Shown one piece after another: positions 42,136-51,707 of a DNA stretch of 64,000 nucleotides. Position numbers and translations under genes: made by a program. Source of the stretch: JAVBQG01 sp031549185 (GTDB taxonomy: Bacteria > Synergistota > Synergistia > Synergistales > Synergistaceae); NCBI GenBank assembly GCA_031549185.1, contig JAVBQG010000001.1:1-64000 (forward strand), given 5' to 3'. The notes under the pieces were generated by a model. It saw nothing but the letters and a program-made list of their open reading frames with translations, made no database searches and was not told where the DNA came from. The stretch's first letter is position 1, and the number at the start of each line of letters is the position of its first letter.

Positions 42136-43047
42136 TTATTCCCCTGGGAATAACTCTTCCTGGTTTTTTTCGATGTGTTCGAGCAGCAACTGTACTTGCC
42201 AGCGCTTCAAACCCTTAATCAAAACTCCCATGCCTTTTCGGCCGCCGGCAATTCGTATCGTGAGTTTGTGATTTTTGCACAGCGCCTCGATCTCCGCCGG
42301 AAGCTCGTACTGCATCTCTTCCCGTTTGGGTAGGGCTGCGTCGATTTTTGACGCGACGCTTTGATTGCGAACCAACTCCTCTAGCTGGCGGACGCTGAGA
42401 TTTTTTTGTATGGTCAGCAGTGCGATCTCTGTCATCTTCCCTTCATCGGGAAGGGCGAGCAGTGCGCGTGCGTGTCCCTCCGTAAGCCGTCCCTGCTCCA
42501 GCATGTCGATCACCTGGAGGGGGAGTTGCAAAAGGCGTAGTTTGTTCGTGACGGCCGCGCGGCTGAAGCCGATTCGTCGCGCCACGTCCTCGTGCGTGAG
42601 ATTCAGTTTGGCGATCAACTCCTGTATGCCGCGTGCGACTTCGACGGCGGAGAGATCTTCGCGCTGGAGGTTTTCGACCAGGGCGAGTTCCATGGCCTGC
42701 GCGTCCGAGATCTCAAGAATGCGCACCGGGATCGCATCGAGCCCGGCCGCCTGCGCGGCGCGCCAACGGCGTTCGCCGGCGACGATTTGATAGCCTTCCG
42801 CTGCGGGGCGCGCGAGAATCGGCTGAATGATGCCGTGCTCCTTGATGGACGCGATCAGGTTGTTCAGGTTCTCTCGATCCATCCCCTTGCGCGGTTGGTA
42901 GGGATTGGGGGAGAGATCGTCGCACCGTAAAAAATCCGCAGGTGAGGGGTCCACCGCGGCAACTTCTTCGACGACCTCCTCGATAATAGGCTCGGACGTA
43001 GGAATGAGGGACGCGAGGCCCTTTCCTAACCCTCTGATCTTTGCCAT
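42136..43047 (-). CDS. parB: Chromosome-partitioning protein ParB (Spo0J)
   Basis: The 303-residue protein starts KIRGLGKGLASLIPTSEP, a ParA-stimulating Arg/Lys leader. It has the CTPase/ParB-N region (NPYQPRKGMDRENLNNLIAS, GYQIVAGERRWRAAQAAGLD, then MELALVENLQREDLSAVEVA), a helix-turn-helix (LTHEDVARRIGFSRAAVTNK) and a C-terminal dimerisation segment. It loads at parS and slides as a CTP clamp, helping origin segregation. It overlaps parA by 22 bp. Confidence 0.95.
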   Translation of the reverse strand: MAKIRGLGKGLASLIPTSEPIIEEVVEEVAAVDPSPADFLRCDDLSPNPYQPRKGMDRENLNNLIASIKEHGIIQPILARPAAEGYQIVAGERRWRAAQAAGLDAIPVRILEISDAQAMELALVENLQREDLSAVEVARGIQELIAKLNLTHEDVARRIGFSRAAVTNKLRLLQLPLQVIDMLEQGRLTEGHARALLALPDEGKMTEIALLTIQKNLSVRQLEELVRNQSVASKIDAALPKREEMQYELPAEIEALCKNHKLTIRIAGGRKGMGVLIKGLKRWQVQLLLEHIEKNQEELFPGE

Positions 43048-43796
43048 TTCTTGACGACCTCCTTGGCAAATTTGTTGTAAGCGAGCGCCCCGGGGCTCGA
43101 CGCGTCGTAGTATTGCACCGGCATACCGTGGCTCGGCGCTTCGCTGATGCGGACGTTTCTGGGGATGTACGTCTTGTAGACCTTGTCCTCAAACTGCTTG
43201 CGGACCTCTTCGGCGACGTCCTTCGAGAGGCGCGTGCGCGAGTCGTACATGGTGAGCAAAAGGCCGTCCAGTTCGAGTGCCGCGTTCAAGTGGGCCTTCA
43301 CGAGGTCGATGGTCTTCATCAGTTGCGTCAAGCCCTCCAGGGCGTAATACTCGCATTGGATAGGAACCAGGAAGGAGTCCGCCGCGACCAGGGAGTTGAG
43401 GGTGAGCAAACCGAGCGAGGGGGGGCAATCGATCAAAACGTATTCGTAGTCCGTTGCTTGGGCGAGTACTTTGCGCAAACGCGTCTCGCGACTCATGGCG
43501 GAGACGAGCTCCACTTCCGCACCGGCGAGGTCGATCGTGGCCGGGACGGCGGTGACACCCTTCCACGCTGTGCCGAGGGAGCACTCGCTCAGCGTCGCGT
43601 TCTCGATCAACAAATCGTAGACGCTGGCGGAGACGGAGCGCCTGTCTATCCCTAACCCGCTTGTGCTGTTCCCCTGGGGATCCATATCCACCAGGAGTAC
43701 TTTCTTGCCGATGATGCCCAGCGCTGCGGAAAAATTGACGCAAGTGGAGGTTTTTCCTACGCCGCCCTTCTGGTTTGCTATTGCACATATTCTCAA
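43026..43796 (-). CDS. parA: Chromosome-partitioning ATPase ParA (Soj)
   Basis: The 256-residue protein has the deviant Walker A QKGGVGKTS at residues 9-17, a Walker A' region LVDMDPQGNSTSGLG, and Walker B YVLIDCPPSLGLLTLN. Length and lack of an N-terminal DNA-binding extension mark it as the chromosomal type. It forms the ATP-dependent gradient for ParB-parS movement. It is first in the operon parA-parB-HIT-yigZ. Confidence 0.96.
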   Translation of the reverse strand: MRICAIANQKGGVGKTSTCVNFSAALGIIGKKVLLVDMDPQGNSTSGLGIDRRSVSASVYDLLIENATLSECSLGTAWKGVTAVPATIDLAGAEVELVSAMSRETRLRKVLAQATDYEYVLIDCPPSLGLLTLNSLVAADSFLVPIQCEYYALEGLTQLMKTIDLVKAHLNAALELDGLLLTMYDSRTRLSKDVAEEVRKQFEDKVYKTYIPRNVRISEAPSHGMPVQYYDASSPGALAYNKFAKEVVKKWQRSEG

Positions 43797-43836
43797 TCAA
43801 AACACCTCCCCGTATGGTTGCCACATAACACAGCCG

Positions 43837-43865
43837 ATTATATCCATAAGCAGAAAGCAGAGCAA
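43837..43865 (-). promoter_or_regulatory. Promoter of parA operon
   Basis: On the minus strand TTGCTC (43860-43865) and TATAAT (43837-43842) are 17 bp apart, about 40 bases upstream of the parA start. Confidence 0.6.
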
Positions 43866-44023
43866 GCAAAGCAAAGATCATTTTTACAAAAATAAATTGT
43901 ATTTTCACAAGAGCGTCGCAGATATTCTTAACGAAAATAGGTTATTGTTCTTAATGTGCCTTGAGCATTTGCTTTAACGACCTGTGTATTTTGCTGATTT
44001 CTGCCTCGCCGTCCGGCGCGCTC
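43866..44023. other. A/T-rich divergent spacer between parA and the AsmA-like gene
   Basis: The roughly 300-base gap between the two divergent genes holds the parA promoter, the AsmA-like gene promoter and this A/T-rich core, which has purine-rich direct repeats (AAGCAGAGCAAGCAAAGCAA). No DnaA-box cluster, RNA gene or convincing ORF was recognised. Confidence 0.4.
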
Positions 44024-44052
44024 TTGCAATTTCTGTTCAAAAGCTTTATAAG
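44024..44052 (+). promoter_or_regulatory. Promoter of the AsmA/TamB-like gene
   Basis: TTGCAA (44024-44029) and TATAAG (44047-44052) with a 17-bp spacer precede the ATG at 44099 by about 45 bases; GGAGG is at 44090. Confidence 0.55.
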
Positions 44053-44098
44053 GTGATAACATGGTCGGGTCTGTTTAGTAGCGGTTTGGAGGATTATT

Positions 44099-47000
44099 AT
44101 GTCCAAGAGTGCGAAGTATCGTTTTGCGGCAGTCGTATTTGTCATTCTCTTTCTGACCCTTGGTGCGGCTTACGCCGTGCTCTCTTCGCGTACATTTTAC
44201 CCCGATCTTGTGTTCTCAAAGGTGCAGGCGGCTTTTGCCTCATCGGGGGGATACGTTCTCTCCGTTGATCGTTTGAATGGCAATCCGATCACGGGTGTTA
44301 TAGGAAGTGGCGTGAAGATTTCGCAAAAAGGTGCCGCAATTGCGACGGCCTCCGACGTGGAAATGTACCTCTCGTTTTCCTCTCTCCTCTCCGGCAAGCC
44401 GAAGCTGGCTCGAATGACACTCAGCCACCTGCAGGCTGATTACGACGAGGTGGCGCGGCACCTCCCGGAGAAAAAAGCGGAGAAATCCACGGAGCCTCCC
44501 GCGCTCGACAAATTGATTCTTCTGGACGCGTCGGTCAAGACGAAATGGGGTCTGATGACGCTCGAACGGGGTGCGGTCGGCATCGGAAAAGACCGCTACG
44601 ATTTGAACCTTCGCGGGGCTTTTGCTGGCAAACCGCTTTTAGCGAAGGGGGTATATATAAAGGAAGAAAATATCGAGAGAATTAACAGAGCTAACCTCGA
44701 ATGGGGCGGACAGCGGGTTAAGGCAGAGGGAACGCTCTCGCCCGAGATCTCCTTCTCCTGCGATTTTGAGAAGATCGACATCGAGGCGCTCTTCCCCGTT
44801 TTGCCTTTTCTGAGGAAATCCACGGTTCTTGGCGTCTACTCCGGCAGAGCGACGGTGAGCGGAGTGGACGGGCTGGTGGTGAAGGGACAGATCGAATCGG
44901 CCGCGGGACGCGTCTGGCGCCTTCCTTTTACGTCTTTTAAGGCGGACGCCACGTATGAAGAGAATAAAATCGGGCTTTCGAACGTGAGGGCGGTCATTTT
45001 CGACGCGCTGGCGAACGGCGATGCTGCGATCACACTCTCGGAGGGCGCCTTGCCGAACCTCTCCGCGCGCTTCGATATCAAAAAGCTCGAGACAAAGAAG
45101 ATGCTCTCCGAGTTCGACTTCCTCGAAAAAATTCCTGCGACCATCGAGTTTGCCTCCTGCGACCTCAAGGGCCGCGTCGATCGATTGTCCGGCCCCATTT
45201 ATTTGCACGTTCCTCTGTTGAAGGCGGGCGACTTCGACTTTACCGGAGCGGAGGCGCGCGTCTTCTTACGTGGGGTGAAACCGCTGAACGTATTATTTTC
45301 CGGGAAATTGCTCGACTCCTCCCTCATGGGCAGCGGCGACGTAGCCCTCTCTTCCCCCAACCGGCTCGACATCGACGTCGCGCTTCTCCCTCTCTCCCTT
45401 GCCTCTCTGGCGAAGCAGTATCCAGAGATTGCGAAGATGAAAGTCGCCGGAAGCGGAAGCGCGTCGGCCAAGGTACGGGGGCCGGCGAACGACTTGGCGA
45501 TCACCGGGGCTGTCGCCTTTCCGCAGCTGAACGTGCAGACTTATTCTTTCAACGATGTAAGGGCTGAGTTTGTCTACGGGGCGGAGGGCCTGTCGCTCAA
45601 GATGGCGCGCGCGCTGTGGAACGAAGCGGAGATCACTGCCGTCGGCGATTCGCGCAAAAACCTGCTCTCGTCCGCGGATCAGACGCTCGATTTTCGCGGC
45701 GCCTTCTCCAGGCTCGACCTGAAGGCCCTGGGCGATCAGGTGGCCGCGATCAAACAAAACGACATCCGCGGGGTTGTCTCGGGACGCTGGGCATTGGGCG
45801 GCGACACGAAAAACCCCGTCGTGAATTTCGATCTTGCCATCCCGCAGCTTGCGGTTAGAAAATACGCGACTTTGTCTCGCGTGAGCGTTCAGGGAGCCTA
45901 TCGTTCGCCGGACGTCGAGATTTCGAAGGCGGACGCGAGGCTTGGGCGCGCCGCCGCGACTGCCAAGGGGCGCATAACGCTCCCGGCGGAAAAGACCCCC
46001 CTCTCGTATGAATTCAAGGGGAATTTCAAAGGCCTGAACCCGCACGAAATACCCGCGGTTACAGAGGCCCTTCCGGCATCTGCTGATATCTCGGGCGACC
46101 TGAACGGAGATCTTCGCGTGTGGACGAGCGACGACGGCAAGCCGCAGGCGCGCGTCTTCTTCAAGAAGTCCTCTCTCAAGACGAAGAAAGTGGAGATTAT
46201 GGACCTCAGCGGCGGCGTTGAATTGCAGGGGGACGATCTCAAAATTTCGAATGTTATCGCCTGTCTGTACCAGGGGAACATGCGCGTGAACGGATTGGTG
46301 AAAAATCTGCTCTCGCAAAAAGACGCCCCGGGGCAAAAGAGCGGAAAAAATACGGCGCTGCCGTTGGAGTTGCATCTCGACGTCACCAGCGTAGACGTCG
46401 GACGCGTTTCTCGCATCTTTTCTCCAACCGCACACGGATATCAGGGGTTGATCGTCGCCAGCGCCGACGTTTTCGGCACGACAGGGGAACCGCGCTTTTC
46501 CGCGGGCGGCAGCATTCTGGGCATACGCGCGTTTGGCCTTTTCCTCCCCCGCGTTCGTTTTTCCAACGTCAGCGGCGGACCTGCTTCGATCAGGTTGCCC
46601 GAGGTCCAGGCGATCGTCGGACGCGGCACGATTAACGCGAGCGGAGAGATGACGAAGGAGAAGGGTATCTGGATGGGCTCCCTGAAGGCGAGCGGGAAGA
46701 GTGTCGACATCCGAAGCATGACCTTCTCGCTGGAGGAGGAAATGCGCAGGACCATTACGGGCGCGCTCGACTTCGACTTCGATGGAAGGGGCTCCCCCTC
46801 CGCCTTTGAGGGCAGAGGTACCCTGTATATGCCGGCCTTGAACGTCATGGGCTTTAAGCTGACGAAGGTGAAGGCTCCTTTCTTTGTCTCGGACGGTTTT
46901 GTGATGGTGGAAGATTCTTCGGCGCGCGCCTATAACGGGACAGTCGTGTTGCAGGTGGCGAAGGATCTCAAGATGAGCCGCTGGGGTGGCCGCGTCGAGA

Positions 47001-47779
47001 TCGTCAGCGCGGATCTTGGTCCTGTTTTGCCGGACGTGATGCCGGACGCCGGCGGCAAGATTACGGGGAAGACCAACTTCAAGATGCGCTTTGGCGGAGA
47101 CAGCCGCCGGACGAGTATGCAGGACGGCGAGGGCAGCGTCGAGATAACCGACGGCGAGGTCGTCGGCTTCAAAGGCGCTGCGGCCGTCTCCAAGATGATC
47201 GGCGGTCGGCCGTTGCGTTTCAAATCGGCCCTCGCTTCGTTCAACATCGACGGCAAGACGCTGTATCTTTTGCCGGGCAGCCGCGTCGCGGCGCCGAAGG
47301 GCGACCCGGTCTTTAAATACATCATGGTGGACGGTAGCGTCTCCATGGCTAAGTCGATCGACCTCTCCTGTGTGGGAAACGTCAACATCAAGGCTCTCAA
47401 CATTTTTGCGGGGGCACTGCAGGGACTGATGGCAGCCGCCATCGACAGCAAGGAGACGCTGTTGCAGGACTTTCTTGGCGGTGCGATCACGGGTTTCTCG
47501 CGAAACGAATTCCGCGACGTGACCCTGCAAATCAAGGGTACGGCCGACTCGATCAAGTTCGAGAACGTCAAGGTCACGCAACAGGAAAAGCTGGACCTCA
47601 TGCCCGAGGCGCTCGCCGAGCCGGACAACACCAAGGAGAAGGATCCGGAGAAAATCAGGATCAATCTCGAATTCCCCGTCGGCCCCGGAAGCGACGGGGG
47701 GGGGGAGAATGGCAATGCGGCTGGCCAAGTCGGCGGCCAAGTGCTGGAGCAGGCGCTCAAGGGGATCTTGAGTTTCTGA
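44099..47779 (+). CDS. Large AsmA/TamB-like (bridge-type lipid transfer) envelope protein
   Basis: The 1,226-residue protein has one N-terminal membrane helix (~8-28) and then a very long periplasmic, beta-rich repetitive region. A typical AsmA entry follows the helix (LSVDRLNGNPITGVIGSGVK), and recurrent patterns such as NLSARFDIKKLE, RLDIDVALLPLSLA and MKVAGSGSASAKVRGPANDL resemble TamB/YhdP repeats. The C-terminus has the AsmA-2-type LQIKGTADSIKFENVKV. Such proteins bridge inner and outer membranes and carry phospholipid or help insert outer-membrane proteins. No BamA/TamA-type partner is adjacent. The C39-like peptidase gene starts one base after its stop. Confidence 0.8.
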   Translation: MSKSAKYRFAAVVFVILFLTLGAAYAVLSSRTFYPDLVFSKVQAAFASSGGYVLSVDRLNGNPITGVIGSGVKISQKGAAIATASDVEMYLSFSSLLSGKPKLARMTLSHLQADYDEVARHLPEKKAEKSTEPPALDKLILLDASVKTKWGLMTLERGAVGIGKDRYDLNLRGAFAGKPLLAKGVYIKEENIERINRANLEWGGQRVKAEGTLSPEISFSCDFEKIDIEALFPVLPFLRKSTVLGVYSGRATVSGVDGLVVKGQIESAAGRVWRLPFTSFKADATYEENKIGLSNVRAVIFDALANGDAAITLSEGALPNLSARFDIKKLETKKMLSEFDFLEKIPATIEFASCDLKGRVDRLSGPIYLHVPLLKAGDFDFTGAEARVFLRGVKPLNVLFSGKLLDSSLMGSGDVALSSPNRLDIDVALLPLSLASLAKQYPEIAKMKVAGSGSASAKVRGPANDLAITGAVAFPQLNVQTYSFNDVRAEFVYGAEGLSLKMARALWNEAEITAVGDSRKNLLSSADQTLDFRGAFSRLDLKALGDQVAAIKQNDIRGVVSGRWALGGDTKNPVVNFDLAIPQLAVRKYATLSRVSVQGAYRSPDVEISKADARLGRAAATAKGRITLPAEKTPLSYEFKGNFKGLNPHEIPAVTEALPASADISGDLNGDLRVWTSDDGKPQARVFFKKSSLKTKKVEIMDLSGGVELQGDDLKISNVIACLYQGNMRVNGLVKNLLSQKDAPGQKSGKNTALPLELHLDVTSVDVGRVSRIFSPTAHGYQGLIVASADVFGTTGEPRFSAGGSILGIRAFGLFLPRVRFSNVSGGPASIRLPEVQAIVGRGTINASGEMTKEKGIWMGSLKASGKSVDIRSMTFSLEEEMRRTITGALDFDFDGRGSPSAFEGRGTLYMPALNVMGFKLTKVKAPFFVSDGFVMVEDSSARAYNGTVVLQVAKDLKMSRWGGRVEIVSADLGPVLPDVMPDAGGKITGKTNFKMRFGGDSRRTSMQDGEGSVEITDGEVVGFKGAAAVSKMIGGRPLRFKSALASFNIDGKTLYLLPGSRVAAPKGDPVFKYIMVDGSVSMAKSIDLSCVGNVNIKALNIFAGALQGLMAAAIDSKETLLQDFLGGAITGFSRNEFRDVTLQIKGTADSIKFENVKVTQQEKLDLMPEALAEPDNTKEKDPEKIRINLEFPVGPGSDGGGENGNAAGQVGGQVLEQALKGILSF

Positions 47780-47780
47780 C

Positions 47781-48557
47781 ATGCGAGCGTCGCTGCGATC
47801 GCTCTCCGCGCTCCTGTTCTTACTGCTCTCCTGCCTCTCCTGTCAGGCGCTTGACCACAGGGTTTCCCCCTATTTTACGCACCCGGATTTCTACAATCTC
47901 AAGACCGGCGGGTCTTTGACGCTGCTCGAAAAATTCGAGACCTGCCAGCAGACCACCGAGTGGAGCTGCGCAAACGCGTCGGCTCTCATGGTGTTGCGCT
48001 ACTTCGGGAATGACGACTGGCGGGAGCTGGACACGGTCGGCGCCATGGGGACCAATCCGCTGCCGGAAGACGGCGTCCTGCGGGAGGGCGTCTTCTACGG
48101 GACGGCGACGAAGGGCGTGGTGCGGTTTTTCAAACAGATCGGTTACGACGTCCGCTCGAGCCTTGAGGCCCGTTCGAAGGACGGCTCGACCTTCGAGGAT
48201 GTCGCGGATTTTCGCGAATGGATACTGGGGAACCTGCGCAACGGCGTGCCGATCTTGGTGGAGTGGGTCGACTGGGGCGGCCACTGGCAGGTCGTGATCG
48301 GCTACGATACGATGGGGACGGACGATGCCTCGGACGACGTTCTGGTCCTCGCAGATCCCTACGACACGAGCGATCACCTGCAGGACGGCTATTACATCTT
48401 TCCCGCCGAGCGCTTCTTCTACATGTGGTACGACTATCAGTTTCAACCGAAAGGCGGCAGGTCGCAGCAGTGGGTGATCGCTACACCGAAGGGAAAGAGC
48501 GGCTACGTCGCCCCGAAATCTTTTTCTAAAAAAAGTATATACTCCGTAGATCCATAA
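47781..48557 (+). CDS. Exported C39-like (papain-fold) peptidase
   Basis: This 258-residue protein has a signal peptide (hydrophobic ~8-20, with Cys near 18-21 that could be a lipobox, LSCLSC). The catalytic Cys63 lies in QQTTEWSCANASALMVLRYF. The expected His (GGHWQVVIGYD) and Asp (LADPYDTSDH) follow in order. It matches the peptidase C39-like domain found in bacteriocin-processing exporters, here free-standing and exported. The substrate is unknown. It is likely cotranscribed with the AsmA/TamB-like gene. Confidence 0.82.
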   Translation: MRASLRSLSALLFLLLSCLSCQALDHRVSPYFTHPDFYNLKTGGSLTLLEKFETCQQTTEWSCANASALMVLRYFGNDDWRELDTVGAMGTNPLPEDGVLREGVFYGTATKGVVRFFKQIGYDVRSSLEARSKDGSTFEDVADFREWILGNLRNGVPILVEWVDWGGHWQVVIGYDTMGTDDASDDVLVLADPYDTSDHLQDGYYIFPAERFFYMWYDYQFQPKGGRSQQWVIATPKGKSGYVAPKSFSKKSIYSVDP

Positions 48558-48679
48558 AGCCCTGTAAATAAAGGCATAAAGCCTGCTTTTCATAGGGACT
48601 GTGCGAAAACGGCGATTTTGTACAATCCTGCCAGAAAGGGTGATCTTTTCGGGAATAAGCGGGCGAGCATTGATTTGAA

Positions 48680-49462
48680 TTAAAGTGGAACGACGACCCT
48701 TCTTCCTTGGCCCCCCAGCTGCCATATTTCCCAGGAAATATCGTAGACCTCCTCAAGTTGATCCGCAGTCACTGCGGACGTGGGGGTATCGCCGAGGATC
48801 TCTCCATCCTTCAAAAAGATAATCCTGTTCGTGTAAGTGAGGGCAAGATTGACCTCGTGCAGCGCCATGAGAATTGCCTTGCCCTCGTCCGCGAGTTCGC
48901 GAATCAAACTCATGATCGCCGCCGCATGTTTCGGGTCGAGCGCGGCCGTCGGTTCGTCGAGAAGCAATACCGGCGGCGCCTGCGCCAGTGCCCGCGCGAT
49001 GACCACGCGCGCGGCTTCTCCTCCCGAGAGCTCCGTCACCTTCCTCCCTTCGAACTCCTCGAGGTCTACGCGCCCCAAGGCCGCGCGGGCCGCTGCGTAA
49101 TCGGCATAGCCATAGGACCCGAAGCGCGCGATGTGAGGATAGCGGCCCATCAGGACGCTTTCGAGAACCGTATAGGCGGAGGTGAATTGTTCGCTCTGCG
49201 CCACGTAGGCGCAATGGCGGGCGCGCTCTATCGGTTTCATGGAGTCGGTAGCGTCCCTGCCGAACTGCACGGCTCCCACGCTTTTCCGAGCCAGGCCGCA
49301 GATGGAGCGAAGGAGCGTGCTTTTTCCACTTCCGTTTGGGCCGAGGAGCCCGACGATCTCGCCGGGAAAAAGCGAAAGCGAGGTGCCAGGCCGGATAATG
49401 GGACGTCCGCCGAGGGTCACCGCGAGGTTCTTTATGGAGAGAAGGGGTCTGTCGCTGCTCAT
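48680..49462 (-). CDS. ABC transporter ATPase of the BtuD/FecE type
   Basis: Starting at 49462 (MSSDRPLLSIKNLAVTLGGR), the 260-residue protein has Walker A LGPNGSGKST (41-49), the signature LSGGEAARVVIARAL, Walker B PVLLLDEPTAALD and a switch His in ALHEVNLA. It is the FecE/BtuD family serving iron-siderophore, heme or cobalamin permeases. The permease gene lies directly upstream and a CobT-type gene precedes that, so corrinoid is the likeliest substrate. Confidence 0.92.
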   Translation of the reverse strand: MSSDRPLLSIKNLAVTLGGRPIIRPGTSLSLFPGEIVGLLGPNGSGKSTLLRSICGLARKSVGAVQFGRDATDSMKPIERARHCAYVAQSEQFTSAYTVLESVLMGRYPHIARFGSYGYADYAAARAALGRVDLEEFEGRKVTELSGGEAARVVIARALAQAPPVLLLDEPTAALDPKHAAAIMSLIRELADEGKAILMALHEVNLALTYTNRIIFLKDGEILGDTPTSAVTADQLEEVYDISWEIWQLGGQGRRVVVPL

Positions 49463-49506
49463 AATGGTTACGCCCTTTCGTTTCGACTTCGCCGGGAGGG
49501 CGAGCT

Positions 49507-50499
49507 TTACCTGCGACGCCAGAGAAGCAGGCAGAAGACGGGGCCGCCGATTAAAACGGTGAGGACGCCGACGGGCAGTTCGCTCCACCCCTTGGCGAAG
49601 GTGTCGGCTGAGCAGAGAAGGGCCGCGCCCCCCAACATCGAGAGGGGAAGCAGGCGAAAGTGCGGCGGCCCGAAGAGGATCCTCAGCAGATGGGGGACGA
49701 CGAGGCCGACGAAGCCAATGACGCCGAAGCGGCTGACCACGAACGAGACGGCGAGAGAGGCGCCCGCCAGAAGAATCAGGCGCGTGCGCGTGACGTCCAC
49801 CCCGAGCGTCGCGCCGGCGCTGCCGGAAGCCATGATGTCGAGCTCCTTCGAACTGGTGAGCGAGAAGAGAAGAAGGATGCTGAACGCTAGGAGGAGCGGG
49901 AGCATGTCGCGCCAGCCCGTCGCCGAAAAGCTGCCCATCAGCCAAAGGACGATCAGCGTGACTTTGTCGCCCGCCAGCGCCTTGATCAGCGTGAGGCCGG
50001 CGCCGAGGATGCTGCCGACCACGACGCCGGCAAGAATGATCCGCGAGATATCCGTTTCGCCGTCGCGTTGTCCGAGGACCCACACCAGAAAGAGCGCCGA
50101 CATGCTTCCGATGAAAGCGGCGGAGGTTACCCATGGCAACCCCGCGACGATCGCGCAGGCCGCGCCGAAGGCACCGCCGGAGGCGACGCCGAGCGTATAC
50201 GGTTCGGCGAGGGGGTTGCGCAGGACGCCCTGAAAGACCACGCCGCAGGCGGCGAGCACGGCGCCGGAGAGGGCGGAAGCGACGACGCGCGGAAAGCGTA
50301 TCTGCCAGATCACGGTGTGGAGAAATGCCTCTTCGACGCGGGCGCGAGGTCCTGCTGACAGCATATTGACGACGTTGGACAGGTTCATCTTCACGTCGCC
50401 CGATCCGAGCCCGTACAGAACCGCACAAATCAACGCCGCGAGGAGCCCGATATAGCCCCACAGGGGATTGAGCCGCTCCCGCGCATCCAGCGTCGTCAC
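49507..50499 (-). CDS. ABC permease of the FecCD/BtuC family
   Basis: The 330-residue protein has the ~10 helices and signature segments of FecCD permeases: RFPRVVASALSGAVLAACGV, QGVLRNPLAEPYTLGVASGG, ISRIILAGVVVGSILGA and FGVIGFVGLVVPHLLRILFG. It imports cobalamin, siderophores or heme with the adjacent ATPase. It starts 5 bases after the CobT-like gene stop. No periplasmic binding protein gene is next to it. Confidence 0.93.
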   Translation of the reverse strand: MTTLDARERLNPLWGYIGLLAALICAVLYGLGSGDVKMNLSNVVNMLSAGPRARVEEAFLHTVIWQIRFPRVVASALSGAVLAACGVVFQGVLRNPLAEPYTLGVASGGAFGAACAIVAGLPWVTSAAFIGSMSALFLVWVLGQRDGETDISRIILAGVVVGSILGAGLTLIKALAGDKVTLIVLWLMGSFSATGWRDMLPLLLAFSILLLFSLTSSKELDIMASGSAGATLGVDVTRTRLILLAGASLAVSFVVSRFGVIGFVGLVVPHLLRILFGPPHFRLLPLSMLGGAALLCSADTFAKGWSELPVGVLTVLIGGPVFCLLLWRRR

Positions 50500-50504
50500 G
50501 TGTG

Positions 50505-51533
50505 TTATTGCTCCGCCAGGCCGGAGAATTCGCGATAGAGGGCGTTCGTCCGCTCCACGACGCGGGCTGTCGCAACACCGAGGCGCTCCGCGTAGACGAC
50601 GGCGCCGCCCGCACCCGCGCCCTCTTTGACGAAGCCTTCTTCGTAGTCGCGCAGGCCCTTGTAGGGCGATTTTGAAAAGTCGAGCGCGGCAATGCTGACC
50701 GGGAGGCCGAGTTTTTCCGCCAGCGCGCCAAACGACGAGCTCGTGTCCTCCAAGACGTAGCGCGTGGTGGCTATGTCCGGCGCGACCTCGAAACGGCAGG
50801 CGTTTTGCTTTTTATATCTTTTAAATAGGGCGGCAACGGCCAACATTTGCGTCCCGCCAGCGAGAGTTACTTTCGTTTTTTCGGATTTTTCCCCAAGGCC
50901 GACGAGAAAACCGAGGACGGATGCCTGCATCGGGTCGCCCATCTCCCGCACGATCGCGAGCGGCTCGTCTTTGAGAGCGGCCATTCTTTCGTCCAGTCTG
51001 GCCGTCGTCTCGGCCCAGATCTGCTCTTTGAGACCGATGGGGTTCTGCGGGCTGGCGGAGGAGACCATCTCGTCCGCGTACCCCAGCGCCCGCAAAGCGA
51101 GCAGCGCGGTCGTCGTGCCGCCAGGCACGGACTCGGCGAGCATGATGGGGCCATCCGTCCGGGAGAAATTTTTTGCGAGGATGCGCGCCGACTCGAAGAG
51201 TTTCTCGGCGTCCGGCACGGCCTCTCCGAAGCGCGGGTCGCGCCCGAACTCGCCCCCCAGTTCGACGTACGGAGCGCTGGGCGGAATGTACGCGCCGGCG
51301 CGTACGACGCAGACGGGAATGTTCGCCTCCACGACCGCGGCGCGCGTGATGATCGCCGGCGTCGGGTGCCCGGCGGGATCCATGGGGAAGATGTCGATCA
51401 CCTTGGGGAAACCGAACTGGATGACGTCGGAGTCGGCGGGGGACGTGAGCGGGACGATCTCGGGATTTGCCCCGGCTGCCGAAAGCCCCGGTATTTTCGA
51501 TATTTCCGTGCCGCTGATAAATAAGAAGAACAT
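50505..51533 (-). CDS. TIGR00303/archaeal-type CobT homologue (nicotinate-nucleotide:DMB phosphoribosyltransferase family)
   Basis: The 342-residue protein begins MFFLFISGTEISKIPGLSAA and contains DPAGHPTPAIITRAAVV, GPIMLAESVPGGTTTALLAL and VTLAGGTQMLAVAALF, the pattern of the TIGR00303 family related to CobT. CobT activates lower-ligand bases as alpha-ribotides for cobamide assembly. It starts the operon that continues with a BtuC-like permease and BtuD-like ATPase, suggesting import and remodelling of corrinoids. No cobalamin riboswitch was recognised in the 174-base leader shared with the V-ATPase operon. Confidence 0.82.
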   Translation of the reverse strand: MFFLFISGTEISKIPGLSAAGANPEIVPLTSPADSDVIQFGFPKVIDIFPMDPAGHPTPAIITRAAVVEANIPVCVVRAGAYIPPSAPYVELGGEFGRDPRFGEAVPDAEKLFESARILAKNFSRTDGPIMLAESVPGGTTTALLALRALGYADEMVSSASPQNPIGLKEQIWAETTARLDERMAALKDEPLAIVREMGDPMQASVLGFLVGLGEKSEKTKVTLAGGTQMLAVAALFKRYKKQNACRFEVAPDIATTRYVLEDTSSSFGALAEKLGLPVSIAALDFSKSPYKGLRDYEEGFVKEGAGAGGAVVYAERLGVATARVVERTNALYREFSGLAEQ

Positions 51534-51707
51534 TTGTAGAAGAGCCTCCCGTCGTATTTTAAAAGTGGCTGTTTTTCGTAGCCGTCTTCATCCAGAAACC
51601 CCTTGTCTTTTTTGTGGTTTGAGGTTTAGAATCGAACCAGTCTTCGCCGCACCTGCCGGGCGGCAGTTGTTATTATATCGCATAATCCTGCGCGAGGAGG
51701 GCCGACG

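Noticed and set aside
43951..44145. A 64-codon minus-strand frame between parA and the AsmA-like gene
   Set aside because: It overlaps the promoter, ribosome site and start of the AsmA-like gene, lacks a ribosome site and resembles nothing I know.
45293..47782. An 829-codon open frame opposite the AsmA/TamB-like gene
   Set aside because: Arg/Asp/His-rich antisense shadow; the plus-strand frame has a membrane anchor, ribosome site, promoter and family pattern.
51534..51707. Possible cobalamin riboswitch ahead of the CobT-like gene
   Set aside because: The conserved B12-box and core elements were not found by eye in the 174-base divergent gap; a covariance-model search would settle it.
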